The notes: generated from the sequence alone by a model not told the origin. A stretch of DNA of 64,000 bases from Pseudomonadota bacterium (GCA_021323865.1 JAJPKF010000019.1:62001-126000); one strand, 5' to 3'; shown: positions 52,906-61,496, numbered from the stretch's first letter. Numbers and translations: made by a program.

Positions 52906-53292
52906 ATGGCTACGTCAACCAAGACTAAACAGACTGAGTCGGGACTTTCCGATTCGGCCAAGCGTGCGAAGTGGATCGATTCCCCGGACGACCATGAGGA
53001 TCGGAACGGTCAGACGCTGGCGACGCGCAATCACGAAGTCATCCAAAAATGGGCAGAAGCGCGGGGAGCGATGCCGGCTACGGTTGCAGGGACAGAACAT
53101 GGAGACCGAGCCGGCGTCCTGCGAATGAACTTTCCGGGTTACGGAGGCGATGATCTTCAGGAGATCAGCTGGGACGAGTGGTTCCGGCCGTTCGATGAAC
53201 GTAACCTGGTGTTCCTCTTTCAAGAGAACAAGTCCGACGGTAGTGAGAGCAACTTCTTCCGACTCGACAATCCAGATCGTGAGGATGGCTAG
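52906..53292 (+). CDS. conserved hypothetical protein, 128 aa
   Basis: The start is well supported (GAGGAGTGAGAA before ATG). The protein is hydrophilic. Its central part HEDRNGQTLATRNHEVIQKWAEARGAMPATVAGTEHGDRAGVLRMNFPGYGGDDLQEISWDEWFRPFDERNLVFLFQE reads like a conserved small domain I associate with widespread bacterial hypotheticals of unknown function. No catalytic motif or signal peptide is seen. The first 20 residues are low complexity. It is divergent from the MarR gene and may be controlled by it through the shared palindrome. Confidence 0.7.
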   Translation: MATSTKTKQTESGLSDSAKRAKWIDSPDDHEDRNGQTLATRNHEVIQKWAEARGAMPATVAGTEHGDRAGVLRMNFPGYGGDDLQEISWDEWFRPFDERNLVFLFQENKSDGSESNFFRLDNPDREDG

Positions 53293-53330
53293 GTCTCGCC
53301 TGGTCGGGTAACCGGATAGCATGACGCGGT

Positions 53331-53627
53331 ATGGGGAGCGCTACGGCGAACCCGGGATCGGATCGGCCCTCTGCAGGGAATGCTCTTGTCGAGGCGGTCC
53401 GGGATCTTTGGGCGCAGGTGATTCGCTCGAGCGACGATGAGGTGGTTTTCTACGACCATGACGGCGCCGGTGCTCGGGTGAGGAGGACCGAACAGGGATT
53501 CCGGATCGGCTGGGTCACCGAGACCGAGGGCCAGGCGACATGGTTCGAAAGCGACCGGGTGTTCCCAGACCCAAGACAAGCGGTCTTCTATGCGTTTCAG
53601 GGTCGAGATCGTGCGGCTGAACGCTAG
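53331..53627 (+). CDS. hypothetical protein, 98 aa
   Basis: The frame encodes a small soluble protein (LVEAVRDLWAQVIRSSDDEVVFYDHDGAGARVRRTEQGFRIGWVTETEGQATWFESDRVFPDPRQAVFYAFQGRD), with an alternating charged pattern typical of a small alpha/beta domain. No family is recognised and no clear ribosome-binding site precedes ATG 53331. It follows the 128-residue hypothetical by 38 bases in the same direction and converges with hisI 12 bases away. It is not hisE, although hisE would be expected near here. Confidence 0.5.
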   Translation: MGSATANPGSDRPSAGNALVEAVRDLWAQVIRSSDDEVVFYDHDGAGARVRRTEQGFRIGWVTETEGQATWFESDRVFPDPRQAVFYAFQGRDRAAER

Positions 53628-53639
53628 CCGCACGTAGGC

Positions 53640-53984
53640 CTAGTCGGGAATGGTCCGAAAAAAGCAGGTTTCTGCTCCCGTGTGGCACATGGCAGTCGCA
53701 CCGGTGGCCGGAGAAACCACCGCCAGGAGAGCATCGCCGTCGCAATCCAACCGGAGGTCTCGGACAAGCAGATAGTTGCCCGAGTTACGGCCCTTCAGCC
53801 AGATCTCGCTCCGGCTGCGGCTCCACAAGTGCAACCGGCCGGTGGTACGGGTCAACTGGAGGGCCTCCTCATTCGCATAGCCAACCATGAGCACGTAGCG
53901 CGTTTCGGAGTCTTGAACGACAACCGGGACCAGCCCGGCGCCCTTGGCAAAGTCGATGGCCTTTGGCGTGAGCGGATCACTCAT
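53640..53984 (-). CDS. hisI: phosphoribosyl-AMP cyclohydrolase
   Basis: HisI opens the adenine ring of PR-AMP, the third step of histidine synthesis. The 114-residue protein has only this domain; the HisE pyrophosphohydrolase often fused to it is absent. Family motifs are [44 protein letters not shown], then [12 protein letters not shown] with the Asp-Cys-Asp metal site, and TGAETCFF, whose Cys completes zinc binding. It overlaps hisF by four bases (ATGA) and is the last gene of the operon. Confidence 0.95.
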   Translation of the reverse strand: MSDPLTPKAIDFAKGAGLVPVVVQDSETRYVLMVGYANEEALQLTRTTGRLHLWSRSRSEIWLKGRNSGNYLLVRDLRLDCDGDALLAVVSPATGATAMCHTGAETCFFRTIPD

Positions 53985-54781
53985 GGAACGTCGTGATTCC
54001 CGACTGAGAGGAGCGCCGCGGGCGGCTCGAGGCGGACAGGGATGCCGGCCGAGGCGAGATGCTCCTTGACTTCAAGGATGGTCAGCATTCCGTAATGGAA
54101 GAGTGATGCGGCGAGAACGGCATCCGCCTGGCCATCGAGAATGGCGGCTGCAAAGTCCTCCGGTGACCCCGCTCCGCCTGATGCGATGACAGGCACGGGA
54201 ACACGCTCAGAGATTGCCCTCAGTAGCTCGAGATCGTAGCCGCGCCGACCGCCGTCGGCATCCATGCTGGTCAAGAGAATCTCTCCCGCGCCTCTGGACG
54301 CGCCTTCCACAGCCCAGGTGATGGCATCGAGGCCCGTCGCCCTCCGGCCTCCCTCGACAAACACCTCCCAGCCTTCGACTCTTCGCCGTGCGTCAATGGC
54401 CAGAACCACGCACTGGCTTCCGAATGACTCGGCCGCCTCATTCAGCAGCTCTGGGCGCTTGACCGCCGCAGAGTTCACACTCACTTTGTCGGCTCCCGCG
54501 TCAAGAGCCGCCCGGGCTTCCAGGACGGTTCGAATGCCGCCTCCCACGGTGAGTGGAATGAAGATCTGCCGAGCGGTCCGCGAAACCACATCCAACACGG
54601 TCGTGCGGCCCTCAGGCGCCGCGCTGATGTCGAGGAACACGATCTCGTCGGCGCCTTCGTCGTAGTATCGGCTTGCCAGCTCAACGGGATCTCCCGCTGG
54701 TTGGAGCGAGTCGAATTGGACGCCCTTCACGACCTGCGAGCCGGCGACATCGAGGCACGGGATGACGCGTTTAGCCAGCAC
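53981..54781 (-). CDS. hisF: imidazole glycerol phosphate synthase cyclase subunit
   Basis: HisF closes the imidazole ring with ammonia delivered by HisH. The family N-terminus [12 protein letters not shown] sets the start at GTG 54781, overlapping hisA by 11 bases; the track's earlier ATG adds 13 unlikely residues. This gives 266 residues. The catalytic Asp residues are in [17 protein letters not shown] (about 11) and [19 protein letters not shown] (about 137). Phosphate-binding loops include [11 protein letters not shown] and [13 protein letters not shown]. Its length is normal for HisF. hisH lies in the same operon, separated by hisA. Confidence 0.95.
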   Translation of the reverse strand: MLAKRVIPCLDVAGSQVVKGVQFDSLQPAGDPVELASRYYDEGADEIVFLDISAAPEGRTTVLDVVSRTARQIFIPLTVGGGIRTVLEARAALDAGADKVSVNSAAVKRPELLNEAAESFGSQCVVLAIDARRRVEGWEVFVEGGRRATGLDAITWAVEGASRGAGEILLTSMDADGGRRGYDLELLRAISERVPVPVIASGGAGSPEDFAAAILDGQADAVLAASLFHYGMLTILEVKEHLASAGIPVRLEPPAALLSVGNHDVP

Positions 54782-55481
54782 CTGCCGCCACCGCTTGTGC
54801 GAGATCCAGACTTCCTTCATATAGCGCCCGCCCGATGATCGCCGCCTCGGCTCCCACCTGCTTAAGAGCGTGAATGTGCTCCAGTGTGCTTACGCCACCC
54901 GAAGCAATCACGGGGCGGTCGGCAGCCTCGATGACGGTGCGAAGCAGCTCGGCGTTGGGTGCGGTGAGGGTTCCGTCTCTACTGACGTCCGTCACCAGAA
55001 ATCGCCCGACCCCGGAGTTGATCAGCCGCTTTGCCAGCTCAGAGGGCGTCTGGGAGGAGGTTCGAGCCCAACCTCTTGTTGCCACGTTCCCCGCCTTGAC
55101 GTCGATCGCGACCACGATGTGTTGTCCGTGTAGAGCCACCGCGCGGCGAAGCATCGTCTCATCTTCGATCGCCTGTGTGCCGACAACCACGCGTTCCACG
55201 CCTGCTTCGACGAGGAACTGTACCGTCTCCAAGGTGCGCACGCCCCCGCCCGCCTGAATCCGGCATCCCTTGGACGCGAGGCGACCAACGAGGGCCAGAT
55301 GTTTCGGTGTGCCGTCTCGTGCGCCATCCAGGTCGACGACATGAATGAGACTGGCGCCGGCTTCCATCCAGCGCGCGGCCCACTCTTCAGGATCTCCGTA
55401 ATCGATGGGCGCTTCGAAATTCCCTTGAATCAGCCGAACAGCGCGGCCCCCGAAGAGATCAATAGAGGGAATGATGAGCAT
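54771..55481 (-). CDS. hisA: 1-(5-phosphoribosyl)-5-[(5-phosphoribosylamino)methylideneamino]imidazole-4-carboxamide isomerase
   Basis: HisA isomerises ProFAR to PRFAR. The track runs 106 codons too far upstream into hisH. The family start [20 protein letters not shown] is at ATG 55481, which overlaps the hisH stop (TGATG), giving 236 residues. Catalytic Asp residues are in SIDLFGG (about 8) and [10 protein letters not shown] (about 128). [15 protein letters not shown] and [13 protein letters not shown] are phosphate-binding loops. The normal length and intact motifs indicate an ordinary bifunctional-type TIM barrel; there is no TrpF nearby to suggest a PriA role. Confidence 0.95.
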   Translation of the reverse strand: MLIIPSIDLFGGRAVRLIQGNFEAPIDYGDPEEWAARWMEAGASLIHVVDLDGARDGTPKHLALVGRLASKGCRIQAGGGVRTLETVQFLVEAGVERVVVGTQAIEDETMLRRAVALHGQHIVVAIDVKAGNVATRGWARTSSQTPSELAKRLINSGVGRFLVTDVSRDGTLTAPNAELLRTVIEAADRPVIASGGVSTLEHIHALKQVGAEAAIIGRALYEGSLDLAQAVAAGAG

Positions 55482-56101
55482 CAGACGAGGGCCAGAAAGT
55501 TCGAAAGCAGCCGGAGGCCCTGAGCCGCGCTCTTCTCTGGATGAAATTGCGTGGCCCAGAACCGGCCCTGTCTGAGTGCGCTGGGAAATTGGATGCCGTA
55601 GTCTGTCCAGCCACAGGCGGCGTCCTCCTCCACGGAACAATAATAGGAGTGGACGAAGTAGAAGTAGGTGCCGCTGGGGATGCCGGCGAAGAGCGGGTCG
55701 TCGCGATGTTCCACGCGGTTCCAGCCGATCTGGGGAATCTTCAGCCGAGCCGTCCCCGCCTCGAACCGGCGGCATTCCCCGCGGACGAGACCGAGGCACG
55801 GAGTTGGCCCCTCCTGACTACGATCGAGGGCCAGCTGCATGCCAAGGCAAATGCCGAGAGCCGGAACACCGCTGCTGATTGCCGTTCGAAGCGCCTGTCC
55901 AATGCCATTCGATTCCAGAGTGGACATGGCGGCAGGAGCGGCGCCCTGGCCTGGGAAAACGAGGACAGGGGCGCGAGATACCAGCTCCGGATCAGTCGTG
56001 ATTTCGGCTTGGCAGCCAACCTGAAGGAAAGCACTCCGGACACTGGCGAGGTTGCCGTGCCCGGCATCCACGATCACGACTCGCCGTCGGCGCTCAATCA
56101 A
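55481..56101 (-). CDS. hisH: imidazole glycerol phosphate synthase glutamine amidotransferase subunit
   Basis: HisH releases ammonia from glutamine for HisF. The track start is far inside hisB in another frame; the real N-terminus (VVIVDAGHGNLASVRSAF) begins at TTG 56101, overlapping hisB by 8 bases, or at GTG 56077. That gives 206 or 198 residues. The class I triad is visible: nucleophile Cys in LGICLGMQLAL (about 87), with His and Glu in ATQFHPEKSAAQG (about 185). FPGQGAAPAAMSTL forms the oxyanion-strand region, close to the usual PGVG. YFVHSYYC is the typical HisH segment. Its stop overlaps the hisA start (TGATG). Confidence 0.93.
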   Translation of the reverse strand: MIERRRRVVIVDAGHGNLASVRSAFLQVGCQAEITTDPELVSRAPVLVFPGQGAAPAAMSTLESNGIGQALRTAISSGVPALGICLGMQLALDRSQEGPTPCLGLVRGECRRFEAGTARLKIPQIGWNRVEHRDDPLFAGIPSGTYFYFVHSYYCSVEEDAACGWTDYGIQFPSALRQGRFWATQFHPEKSAAQGLRLLSNFLALV

Positions 56102-56696
56102 GCCGGCCCTTGGTGGAGGGGATGGTGTCACGGCCGGTTTCAGCTGCCGCCATGCGCAGGGCTCGGGCCGCGGACTTGAAGACCGCTTCGATGATGTGAT
56201 GGCTGTTGCGACCCCGAATAAGATCGATATGCAAATTGAAGCGCCCATGATTGGCAAATGCGGCGAAGAAGTCCTCGCACAGCTCGGTGTCGAAGTCCCC
56301 CAGGCGCTTTGCCCGCACCGGGGCCTGGAACCAACAGTAGGGCCGTCCCGAGAGATCGATGACCGTTCGCGCGAGGGCCTCATCCATGGGCACGTAGGCC
56401 CAACCATACCGGTTGATCCCCGCCCGTTTTCCCAGGGCTTCGTGGAGAGCTTGGCCCAGCACAATTCCGCAATCTTCGACCGTGTGATGTGGGTCCACCT
56501 CCAGATCGCCCTTTGCTTGCACAGTCAGATCGAACCCGCCATGCGTCGCCAGAAGGGTCAGCATGTGGTCAAAGAAACCGATGCCGGTGGCGATGTGGGC
56601 AACAGCGCCTCCGTCTAGATTCACGGAGACGGAGATATCCGTCTCTCGAGTGGCGCGTGTCACGGTACGGCGGCGGCCGGCCGTCTCGGTCGTCAC
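56094..56696 (-). CDS. hisB: imidazoleglycerol-phosphate dehydratase
   Basis: The 200-residue protein is the single-domain dehydratase, without the phosphatase domain fused in enteric bacteria. Manganese-binding histidine motifs are GIGFFDHMLTLLATHGGFDL (about 42-62), DPHHTVEDCGIVLGQAL (about 70-86), then FFAAFANHGRFNLHI and GRNSHHIIEAVFKSAARAL. It removes water from imidazole glycerol phosphate, the sixth pathway step. It starts on GTG overlapping the hisC stop by four bases (GTGA). A separate histidinol-phosphatase (hisN) is not visible in the window. Confidence 0.95.
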   Translation of the reverse strand: MTTETAGRRRTVTRATRETDISVSVNLDGGAVAHIATGIGFFDHMLTLLATHGGFDLTVQAKGDLEVDPHHTVEDCGIVLGQALHEALGKRAGINRYGWAYVPMDEALARTVIDLSGRPYCWFQAPVRAKRLGDFDTELCEDFFAAFANHGRFNLHIDLIRGRNSHHIIEAVFKSAARALRMAAAETGRDTIPSTKGRLD

Positions 56697-57796
56697 TGCG
56701 CCGCCGGCTCCAGCCGGCTTTCCGTGAGCTCGATCTCGACCGTACGCAACGCGGAAAGGAGTCGCTCAACTTCCGCATCGGTTCCCACACTGATGCGCAA
56801 AGCCGGCGGCTGGTCGAATCTCCGGACAAGCACGCCTTTCCTCAACAGCGCCTGGTAGACACGGTCGAGGTCGATCCCCTCACGCATTCTGCAGTACACA
56901 AAATTGGCGTCGGTCGGCGAGGGACTCAGGAGCGAGTTCGACTGGAGGCTCAGATGGAGAGTGTGAGCTGTCCGCCGTACCCTTGCCACGGCATCGCCCT
57001 TGGAGTGCCTTAGTGCGGCCAGACCGGCGGCTTGGGCCACAGAACTGACGGTATAGGCCGGCTTGACGCGCCTCATCGCGTCGGCGACCTCTTTCGAGAA
57101 GAGCCCGTAGCCCAACCGGAGACCGGCCAAACCAGCCCACTTGCTGAACGTCCGCACGATCATCAGACGGGGATGGCCTTCCAGCAGGGCACGGGCCGAG
57201 CAATCGGCAAACTCGACGTAGGCTTCGTCAACCAGGATGTGAGGGCCCAGCGCAAGCAGCCGCTCGACGTCGGCCAGCTGCGTCTGATTGCCGGTTGGAT
57301 TGTTGGGGCTGCAGAGAACGATCAGCTTGGTGCGCTTCGTCAGCGCTTCTCGAGCCGACTCCACATCGACACGGAAGGCGTCGTCGCGCGGGACGTGCAC
57401 CACCGAAGCTCGACTCAGGCCGGCGGCCACGGAATAGAAGCCGAAGGTGGGAGGGAAGGAGATGATCTCGTCCCCCGGATCGAGAAAGAGACGAAAAATC
57501 ACGTCGATGATCTCGTCGCCACCGGCGCCAACGACGACCCGTCCCGGCTCGAGGTCGACATATTGCGCGATCGCATCCACAAGCGCCGTTACGCTGTTAT
57601 CTGGATAGCGATGGAATTGCACGTGACGCACCGCTTCGAGCACGTCCGGATGCGGCCCGTAGGGGTTCTCGTTCTGGTTGAGCTTTACCCAATCGTCCAC
57701 CAGGACGCCATAGCGCCCCGCCAGTGTCTCGAGGGGCGTCACGGCTCGATAGGGGGCGACGCGCGACAGGTCAGAGCGAAATGGGGGGCTCCTCAT
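56693..57796 (-). CDS. hisC: histidinol-phosphate aminotransferase
   Basis: HisC transfers an amino group to imidazole acetol phosphate with PLP. At 367 residues it is full length. Landmarks are KLNQNENPYGPHPDVLEAV at the N-terminus, GAGGDEIIDVIFRLFLDPGDEIISFPPTFGFY (PLP stacking), LCSPNNPTGNQTQ (about 167), HILVDEAYVEFA (Asp/Tyr) and MIVRTFSKWAGLAGLRLGYGL with the PLP lysine. It starts inside the hisD stop (ATGA). A narrower aromatic aminotransferase role is possible in this family, but the operon context fixes the assignment. Confidence 0.94.
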   Translation of the reverse strand: MRSPPFRSDLSRVAPYRAVTPLETLAGRYGVLVDDWVKLNQNENPYGPHPDVLEAVRHVQFHRYPDNSVTALVDAIAQYVDLEPGRVVVGAGGDEIIDVIFRLFLDPGDEIISFPPTFGFYSVAAGLSRASVVHVPRDDAFRVDVESAREALTKRTKLIVLCSPNNPTGNQTQLADVERLLALGPHILVDEAYVEFADCSARALLEGHPRLMIVRTFSKWAGLAGLRLGYGLFSKEVADAMRRVKPAYTVSSVAQAAGLAALRHSKGDAVARVRRTAHTLHLSLQSNSLLSPSPTDANFVYCRMREGIDLDRVYQALLRKGVLVRRFDQPPALRISVGTDAEVERLLSALRTVEIELTESRLEPAAQ

Positions 57797-59091
57797 GGAG
57801 GCAGAGGCGATTGGCGAATCTCGATGGCCCGGGCATGCGCTTCCAAGCCCTCAACGCGAGCCAGCGCCCTTGCGGTCGGCCCAATGGCGGCCAGGCCGCT
57901 CGCGCTGAGCTCCTGAAGCTGCATCGGCCGACCGAAGGCTTCCACAGACAGCGGGGCGAACATGCGGGCAAACCCGCCTGTTGGGAGCACATGATTGGAC
58001 CCGGTGCAGTAGTCGCCGGCTGCATTGGGACTGTAGGGGCCGAGAAATACAGAGCCGGCTGAAGAAAGGTCCGTGACGATTGCATGGGGGTTCCGGATCA
58101 TGATTTCGAGGTGTTCTGGGGCGTACTCGTTCGCGAGTGCGACGGCCTGACTCAGGTCTTCGACCAGTGCGGCGCCGGAACAACCCCGAAGAGATGCCGT
58201 GATCAAGTCCCGATGAGGAAGGTCAAGCAGCTGTCGCTGTATCTCCTGTTCGACCTCCTCGGCAAGCTCACGGTTGGTGGTCACGAGCAGCACCGGTGAG
58301 TCCATGCCGTGTTCGGCGTTGGCCAGCATGTCCGCGGCGACCCAGGCCGCGTTGGCGGTCTCGTCGGCGATGATCAGAAGCTCCGAGGGGCCTGCCGGGA
58401 GGTCGATGGCTACCTCCGGGAACACCTGAAGCTTGGCTGCCGTCACATACGCATTCCCGGGTCCGAATATCTTATCTACCTTGGGAACCGTTTGGGTCCC
58501 ATGGGCAAGCGCGCCGATGGCCTGTGCACCACCGACGCAAAAGATGTCCTGAATGCCTGCTTCCGCCGCAGCGACCAGCGTTGCCGCGGGAACCTTGCCT
58601 CGATCGTCCGGGGGTGTGGCCAAGATCCTCTTCGGACAACCGGAAACCTGCGCGGTGACCGCTAGCATGACGACCGATGATGGGTATCGAGCACGGCCAC
58701 CAGGCACATAGAGCCCCACGGCGGCGATCGGCCTCCAGCTGCGCCATACGGCGACGCCCGGCGCGGTTTCAACCCGGACCTCACGCGGTATCTGCGACTC
58801 GTGAAAGGATCGAACTGCATCGATGCTGCGCCGCACCGCGTCGACGTAATCGCCTTCCACCACGTCATATGCGGCGGCGATATCGCTCGTGGGTACGCGG
58901 ATATGTTCGAGCTCTACTCCGTCGAAGCGCTTGGTCAGGCTGCGGAGTGCCGTATCGCCATGGGCCTGAACGGACTCCAGAATCTCTCGAACCACCCGTT
59001 GCAGCTCGGGATCGAGGTGCAGGCGGTTGGCCCTACCCGGCAGGTCTTCTGCCCGTGGACTGGAATGGATCTTCAACAGGTGTTCGGGCAT
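57793..59091 (-). CDS. hisD: histidinol dehydrogenase
   Basis: HisD performs the last two oxidations to histidine with NAD and zinc. The protein has 432 residues from ATG 59091 (TTG 59097, overlapping the hisG stop, would add two). Family motifs include VYVPGGRARYPSSVVMLAVTAQVSGC, DIFCVGGAQAIGALAHGTQTVPKVDKIFGPGNAYVTAAK, IDLPAGPSELLIIADETANAAWVAADMLANAEHG and EYAPEHLEIM with the catalytic Glu-His. NHVLPTGGFARMFAPLSVEAF near the C-terminus is also typical. It is placed directly after hisG. Confidence 0.95.
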   Translation of the reverse strand: MPEHLLKIHSSPRAEDLPGRANRLHLDPELQRVVREILESVQAHGDTALRSLTKRFDGVELEHIRVPTSDIAAAYDVVEGDYVDAVRRSIDAVRSFHESQIPREVRVETAPGVAVWRSWRPIAAVGLYVPGGRARYPSSVVMLAVTAQVSGCPKRILATPPDDRGKVPAATLVAAAEAGIQDIFCVGGAQAIGALAHGTQTVPKVDKIFGPGNAYVTAAKLQVFPEVAIDLPAGPSELLIIADETANAAWVAADMLANAEHGMDSPVLLVTTNRELAEEVEQEIQRQLLDLPHRDLITASLRGCSGAALVEDLSQAVALANEYAPEHLEIMIRNPHAIVTDLSSAGSVFLGPYSPNAAGDYCTGSNHVLPTGGFARMFAPLSVEAFGRPMQLQELSASGLAAIGPTARALARVEGLEAHARAIEIRQSPLPP

Positions 59092-59093
59092 GG

Positions 59094-59969
59094 TCAAACG
59101 ATCATCTTTTCGATCGGGGACACCAAGATCTCACTGGCGCCCGCATCGCGCAGCTTCTCGATCACCTCCCAGAAGAATTCCTCCCGGACGGCGGTATGAA
59201 CGGCAACCCAATTCGGGTCGGCAAGCTCCACGATGGTCGGCGACTTCATGCCATGTGCCACCTCTTCGACCTGCCGAAGCGCGGCCTTGGGCACGTTCAT
59301 CATGACGTATTTGTAATCCCGAGCAACAAGGGCGGCCCGCAGGCGCATCAAGAGGCGGTCGATCTTCCGTCGCTTCTCGAGCCGCTCGAGTGCGGCTGGA
59401 TTGGCGATCACCGCAGCCTGAGAGGTCAACACAGTATCGATGGCCCGCAGATCGTTGATGCGGAGGGTGCTCCCCGTCGCCGTCAGCTCCACGATGCCGG
59501 ATGCCACACCGAGAGCGGGCGCCAGCTCCACCGAACCGCTCACAGGAATCAAGCTCACCTCGACCCCGTGGGAGCTGAAGTATCGCCCCGCCGATTGCGG
59601 ATACGATGTAGCAATCTTGGCCCCTCGGAGTTCTTCGACGCGTTGGATTGTGCTGTCCTTTGGTACGGCCACCACCAGACTGCAGTAGCCGAACCGAAGC
59701 GGTAGCAGCTCGCAGACGTCGAAGCCTGATTCGACGACCAAGTTCTGGCCAACGATGCCGAGATCCACCACCCCCTCGGCGACATACTCCGAAATGTCGT
59801 CGTCGCGCACGTACAGGAGCTCGAGCTCAAAATTGCGACACGCGGCGAAGAGCCGCGCTCGATAGGTCTCGAACTCCAAGCCCACAGCACGCAAGAGGTC
59901 GAGCGTCGGCTGCGTCAGCCGTCCATCCTTCTGAATGGCCAATCGAAGATTCTGTCCCGACTGCTGCAC
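59094..59969 (-). CDS. hisG: ATP phosphoribosyltransferase, long form
   Basis: HisG commits PRPP and ATP to histidine synthesis. At 291 residues it is the long form with its own C-terminal regulatory domain (about 215-291, LRAALVARDYKYVMMNVPKAALRQVEEVAHGMKSPTIVELAD...). It needs no HisZ partner and should be inhibited by histidine. The catalytic part shows LRLAIQKDGRLTQPTLDLLRAVG, DISEYVAEGVVDLGIVGQNLV, KIATSYPQSAGRYF, and the PRPP loop GIVELTATGSTLRINDL (about 158). The start is GTG 59969. The gene is preceded by a T-box leader and is the first gene of the operon. Confidence 0.95.
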   Translation of the reverse strand: MQQSGQNLRLAIQKDGRLTQPTLDLLRAVGLEFETYRARLFAACRNFELELLYVRDDDISEYVAEGVVDLGIVGQNLVVESGFDVCELLPLRFGYCSLVVAVPKDSTIQRVEELRGAKIATSYPQSAGRYFSSHGVEVSLIPVSGSVELAPALGVASGIVELTATGSTLRINDLRAIDTVLTSQAAVIANPAALERLEKRRKIDRLLMRLRAALVARDYKYVMMNVPKAALRQVEEVAHGMKSPTIVELADPNWVAVHTAVREEFFWEVIEKLRDAGASEILVSPIEKMIV

Positions 59970-59996
59970 CTATTCACCTGCCTCATCGCGGTCCAG

Positions 59997-60262
59997 GAAT
60001 CAAAAAAGCCCTCGCTCCCGGACAATTGCGTCCTCGGAACGAGAGCCTAAGACTCCCGCGGTCCCATCCTGTTTCCCGTCAAGACTGACGGACACTCATT
60101 GGCATTCACCGCCATGCGCTGAAAGGGGCGCACCCCCACGGTCAGGTCCGAACCGGAGTGTGATCGCGTGTGGCCATTTGCCAGGCTTCCACCAGTCCTG
60201 ACTCGCTCGAAAGGCCGCGGGATTCCAGAGGGTGGATTCCTCCACCATGCTTTTCTGATGTA
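59997..60262 (-). promoter_or_regulatory. T-box leader (tRNA-His-responsive) of the his operon
   Basis: The minus-strand 14-mer AGGATGGGACCGCG (60070-60057) matches the T-box consensus AGGGTGGNACCGCG at all positions but one. The bulge UGGG pairs with CCCA, that is a tRNA with discriminator C73, which in bacteria is tRNA-His. Upstream there is a stem I-like region containing GACTGGTGGAAGCC and a GATCACACTC segment with candidate CAC (His) specifiers. Uncharged tRNA-His should favour the antiterminator and switch on the operon. Confidence 0.85.
60002..60047 (-). terminator. rho-independent terminator in the his leader (T-box attenuator)
   Basis: On the minus strand GCTCTCGTTCCGAGGAC and GTCCGGGAGCGAGGGC pair with few mismatches around GCAATT, followed by TTTTTTG. 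It lies between the T-box sequence and hisG, in the position of the regulated terminator. Confidence 0.88.
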
Positions 60263-60266
60263 GCCA

Positions 60267-60295
60267 AGTCTACTTGAGTCAGGAATTCGGGTCAA
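60267..60295 (-). promoter_or_regulatory. sigma-70 promoter of the his operon
   Basis: On the minus strand TTGACC is followed after 17 bases by TAGACT. Transcription would begin near 60260, giving a leader of about 290 bases that includes the whole T-box. The -35 lies inside the last codons of the upstream MFS gene. Confidence 0.7.
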
Positions 60296-61496
60296 TTGCC
60301 ACTTCTGGAACGGCGGCAGGAATGGCCGGCGCGGCCGGGTGTTGGCCCATCAGTCGCAGCCACGTCGGGAGGATCGCAATGAGCACGCCTCCGGCAAACA
60401 GGGGCACAAAGGCGGTCTGAGCCACGTGGGTGGCGTCCCAAAGTCCTCCACCGATGAGCGAACCGACAAACGGGCAGATGTATGAAATCGTGAAGACGCC
60501 GGCGCTGAGGCGATGGGCGTCGCCCGGAGCGGCCAGAACGGGAGGGAGGGCAAGGGTCAAGACGAAGACAAAGGCCGTGGAGAACCCCAGCAATCCGGCA
60601 TCGAACACCACGCCGATCGGTGGCAGCACTGCCAAGCCGGACGTGGTCAGAAGTACGAGGAGTCCCGCGCAGACAAGGGGTGCCCGTCGGGCAACCAAGC
60701 TTGGTCCAGCGAGCGCCAGGAGTAGGGAGGCTGGGAGCTGAACGAGATTGAGCGAAGTGAGTGCCGGCGTGATGAGGTCGGCGTGGTGATGATGGCGGAG
60801 GAAGTCGGGGAGAAAGGCGTTGGCCGACCAGTAGGCGGCTGAGGCACCTCCGAGAATGAGCCCGAGCAGCCAGATTCTCGGGTCCCGCCAGTCGGGCCAC
60901 CATCGAACCAGCCTCGTTCCCGGCTCCGTTGCCAGGGCTGGCGGCCCGGCTTCAACCAGCAACGCAGTCAGGATGACGGGTAACGACCAGAAGGCCAAAA
61001 CCAACCCCCAGGAGCCGCCGAGGAGCCCGAGCAGCAACGAGGCCGAGATCGCTACCGGTATGATCTCGCCAACCAACATCCCGTTGGTGAACGCGCCTGT
61101 TGCCAGACCAATCCGATCCGGCAGCCACTCCTTGACGAGGGCCGGTAAGGAGGGCTGTGAGACGGCGATGCCACAGGCCATGAGGGTGGCCATCAGGAAC
61201 AAGATCGCGGGGGAGGGGCCGAGGCCCCGAAGGCCGCCGGCCACACCTACGGTGAGGAGGCCAACCACCAATGCCCGGCGAGCGCCCACCCGCGCCACCA
61301 AGAGTGACCCGGGGACGGCAATCAGTGCGAGCAGCAGAACCGGCAGGGCGGTCAGGGCGCCCACCGCGGTCTCCGAGAGGTGAAGCTGGTGATGTATTTG
61401 CGAGAGTAGAGGAGGCACCGCCAGGATTGTCAGGCGGAGTGAGGCCCCTGCCGTCCAAAGGAGGGCCAGCTTTGAGGCCAGGCGGTTATCAGGCAA
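60279..61496 (-). CDS. MFS transporter (CynX/NimT-like)
   Basis: The 405-residue protein has about 12 hydrophobic segments in two halves. The loop 2-3 region reads GSLLVARVGARRALVVGLL, the MFS signature (GxLaDrxGrkxxl) in relaxed form. ACGIAVSQPSLPALVKEWLPDRIGLATGAFTNGMLVGEIIPVA is typical of the cyanate permease (CynX/NimT) group. The start is TTG 61496; no better start is near. The substrate is not predictable from sequence, and neighbours (his operon behind, divergent decarboxylase ahead) give no firm clue. No signal or extra domain is present. Confidence 0.82.
   Translation of the reverse strand: MPDNRLASKLALLWTAGASLRLTILAVPPLLSQIHHQLHLSETAVGALTALPVLLLALIAVPGSLLVARVGARRALVVGLLTVGVAGGLRGLGPSPAILFLMATLMACGIAVSQPSLPALVKEWLPDRIGLATGAFTNGMLVGEIIPVAISASLLLGLLGGSWGLVLAFWSLPVILTALLVEAGPPALATEPGTRLVRWWPDWRDPRIWLLGLILGGASAAYWSANAFLPDFLRHHHHADLITPALTSLNLVQLPASLLLALAGPSLVARRAPLVCAGLLVLLTTSGLAVLPPIGVVFDAGLLGFSTAFVFVLTLALPPVLAAPGDAHRLSAGVFTISYICPFVGSLIGGGLWDATHVAQTAFVPLFAGGVLIAILPTWLRLMGQHPAAPAIPAAVPEVAIDPNS

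Noticed and set aside
54782-55799. Extended versions of hisA and hisF given by the track
   Set aside because: Family N-termini (MLIIPSIDL and [12 protein letters not shown]) start at 55481 and 54781; the extra parts are out-of-frame readings of neighbours.
58677-59705. Plus-strand ORF of 342 aa opposite hisD/hisG
   Set aside because: Shadow of two well-identified his genes.
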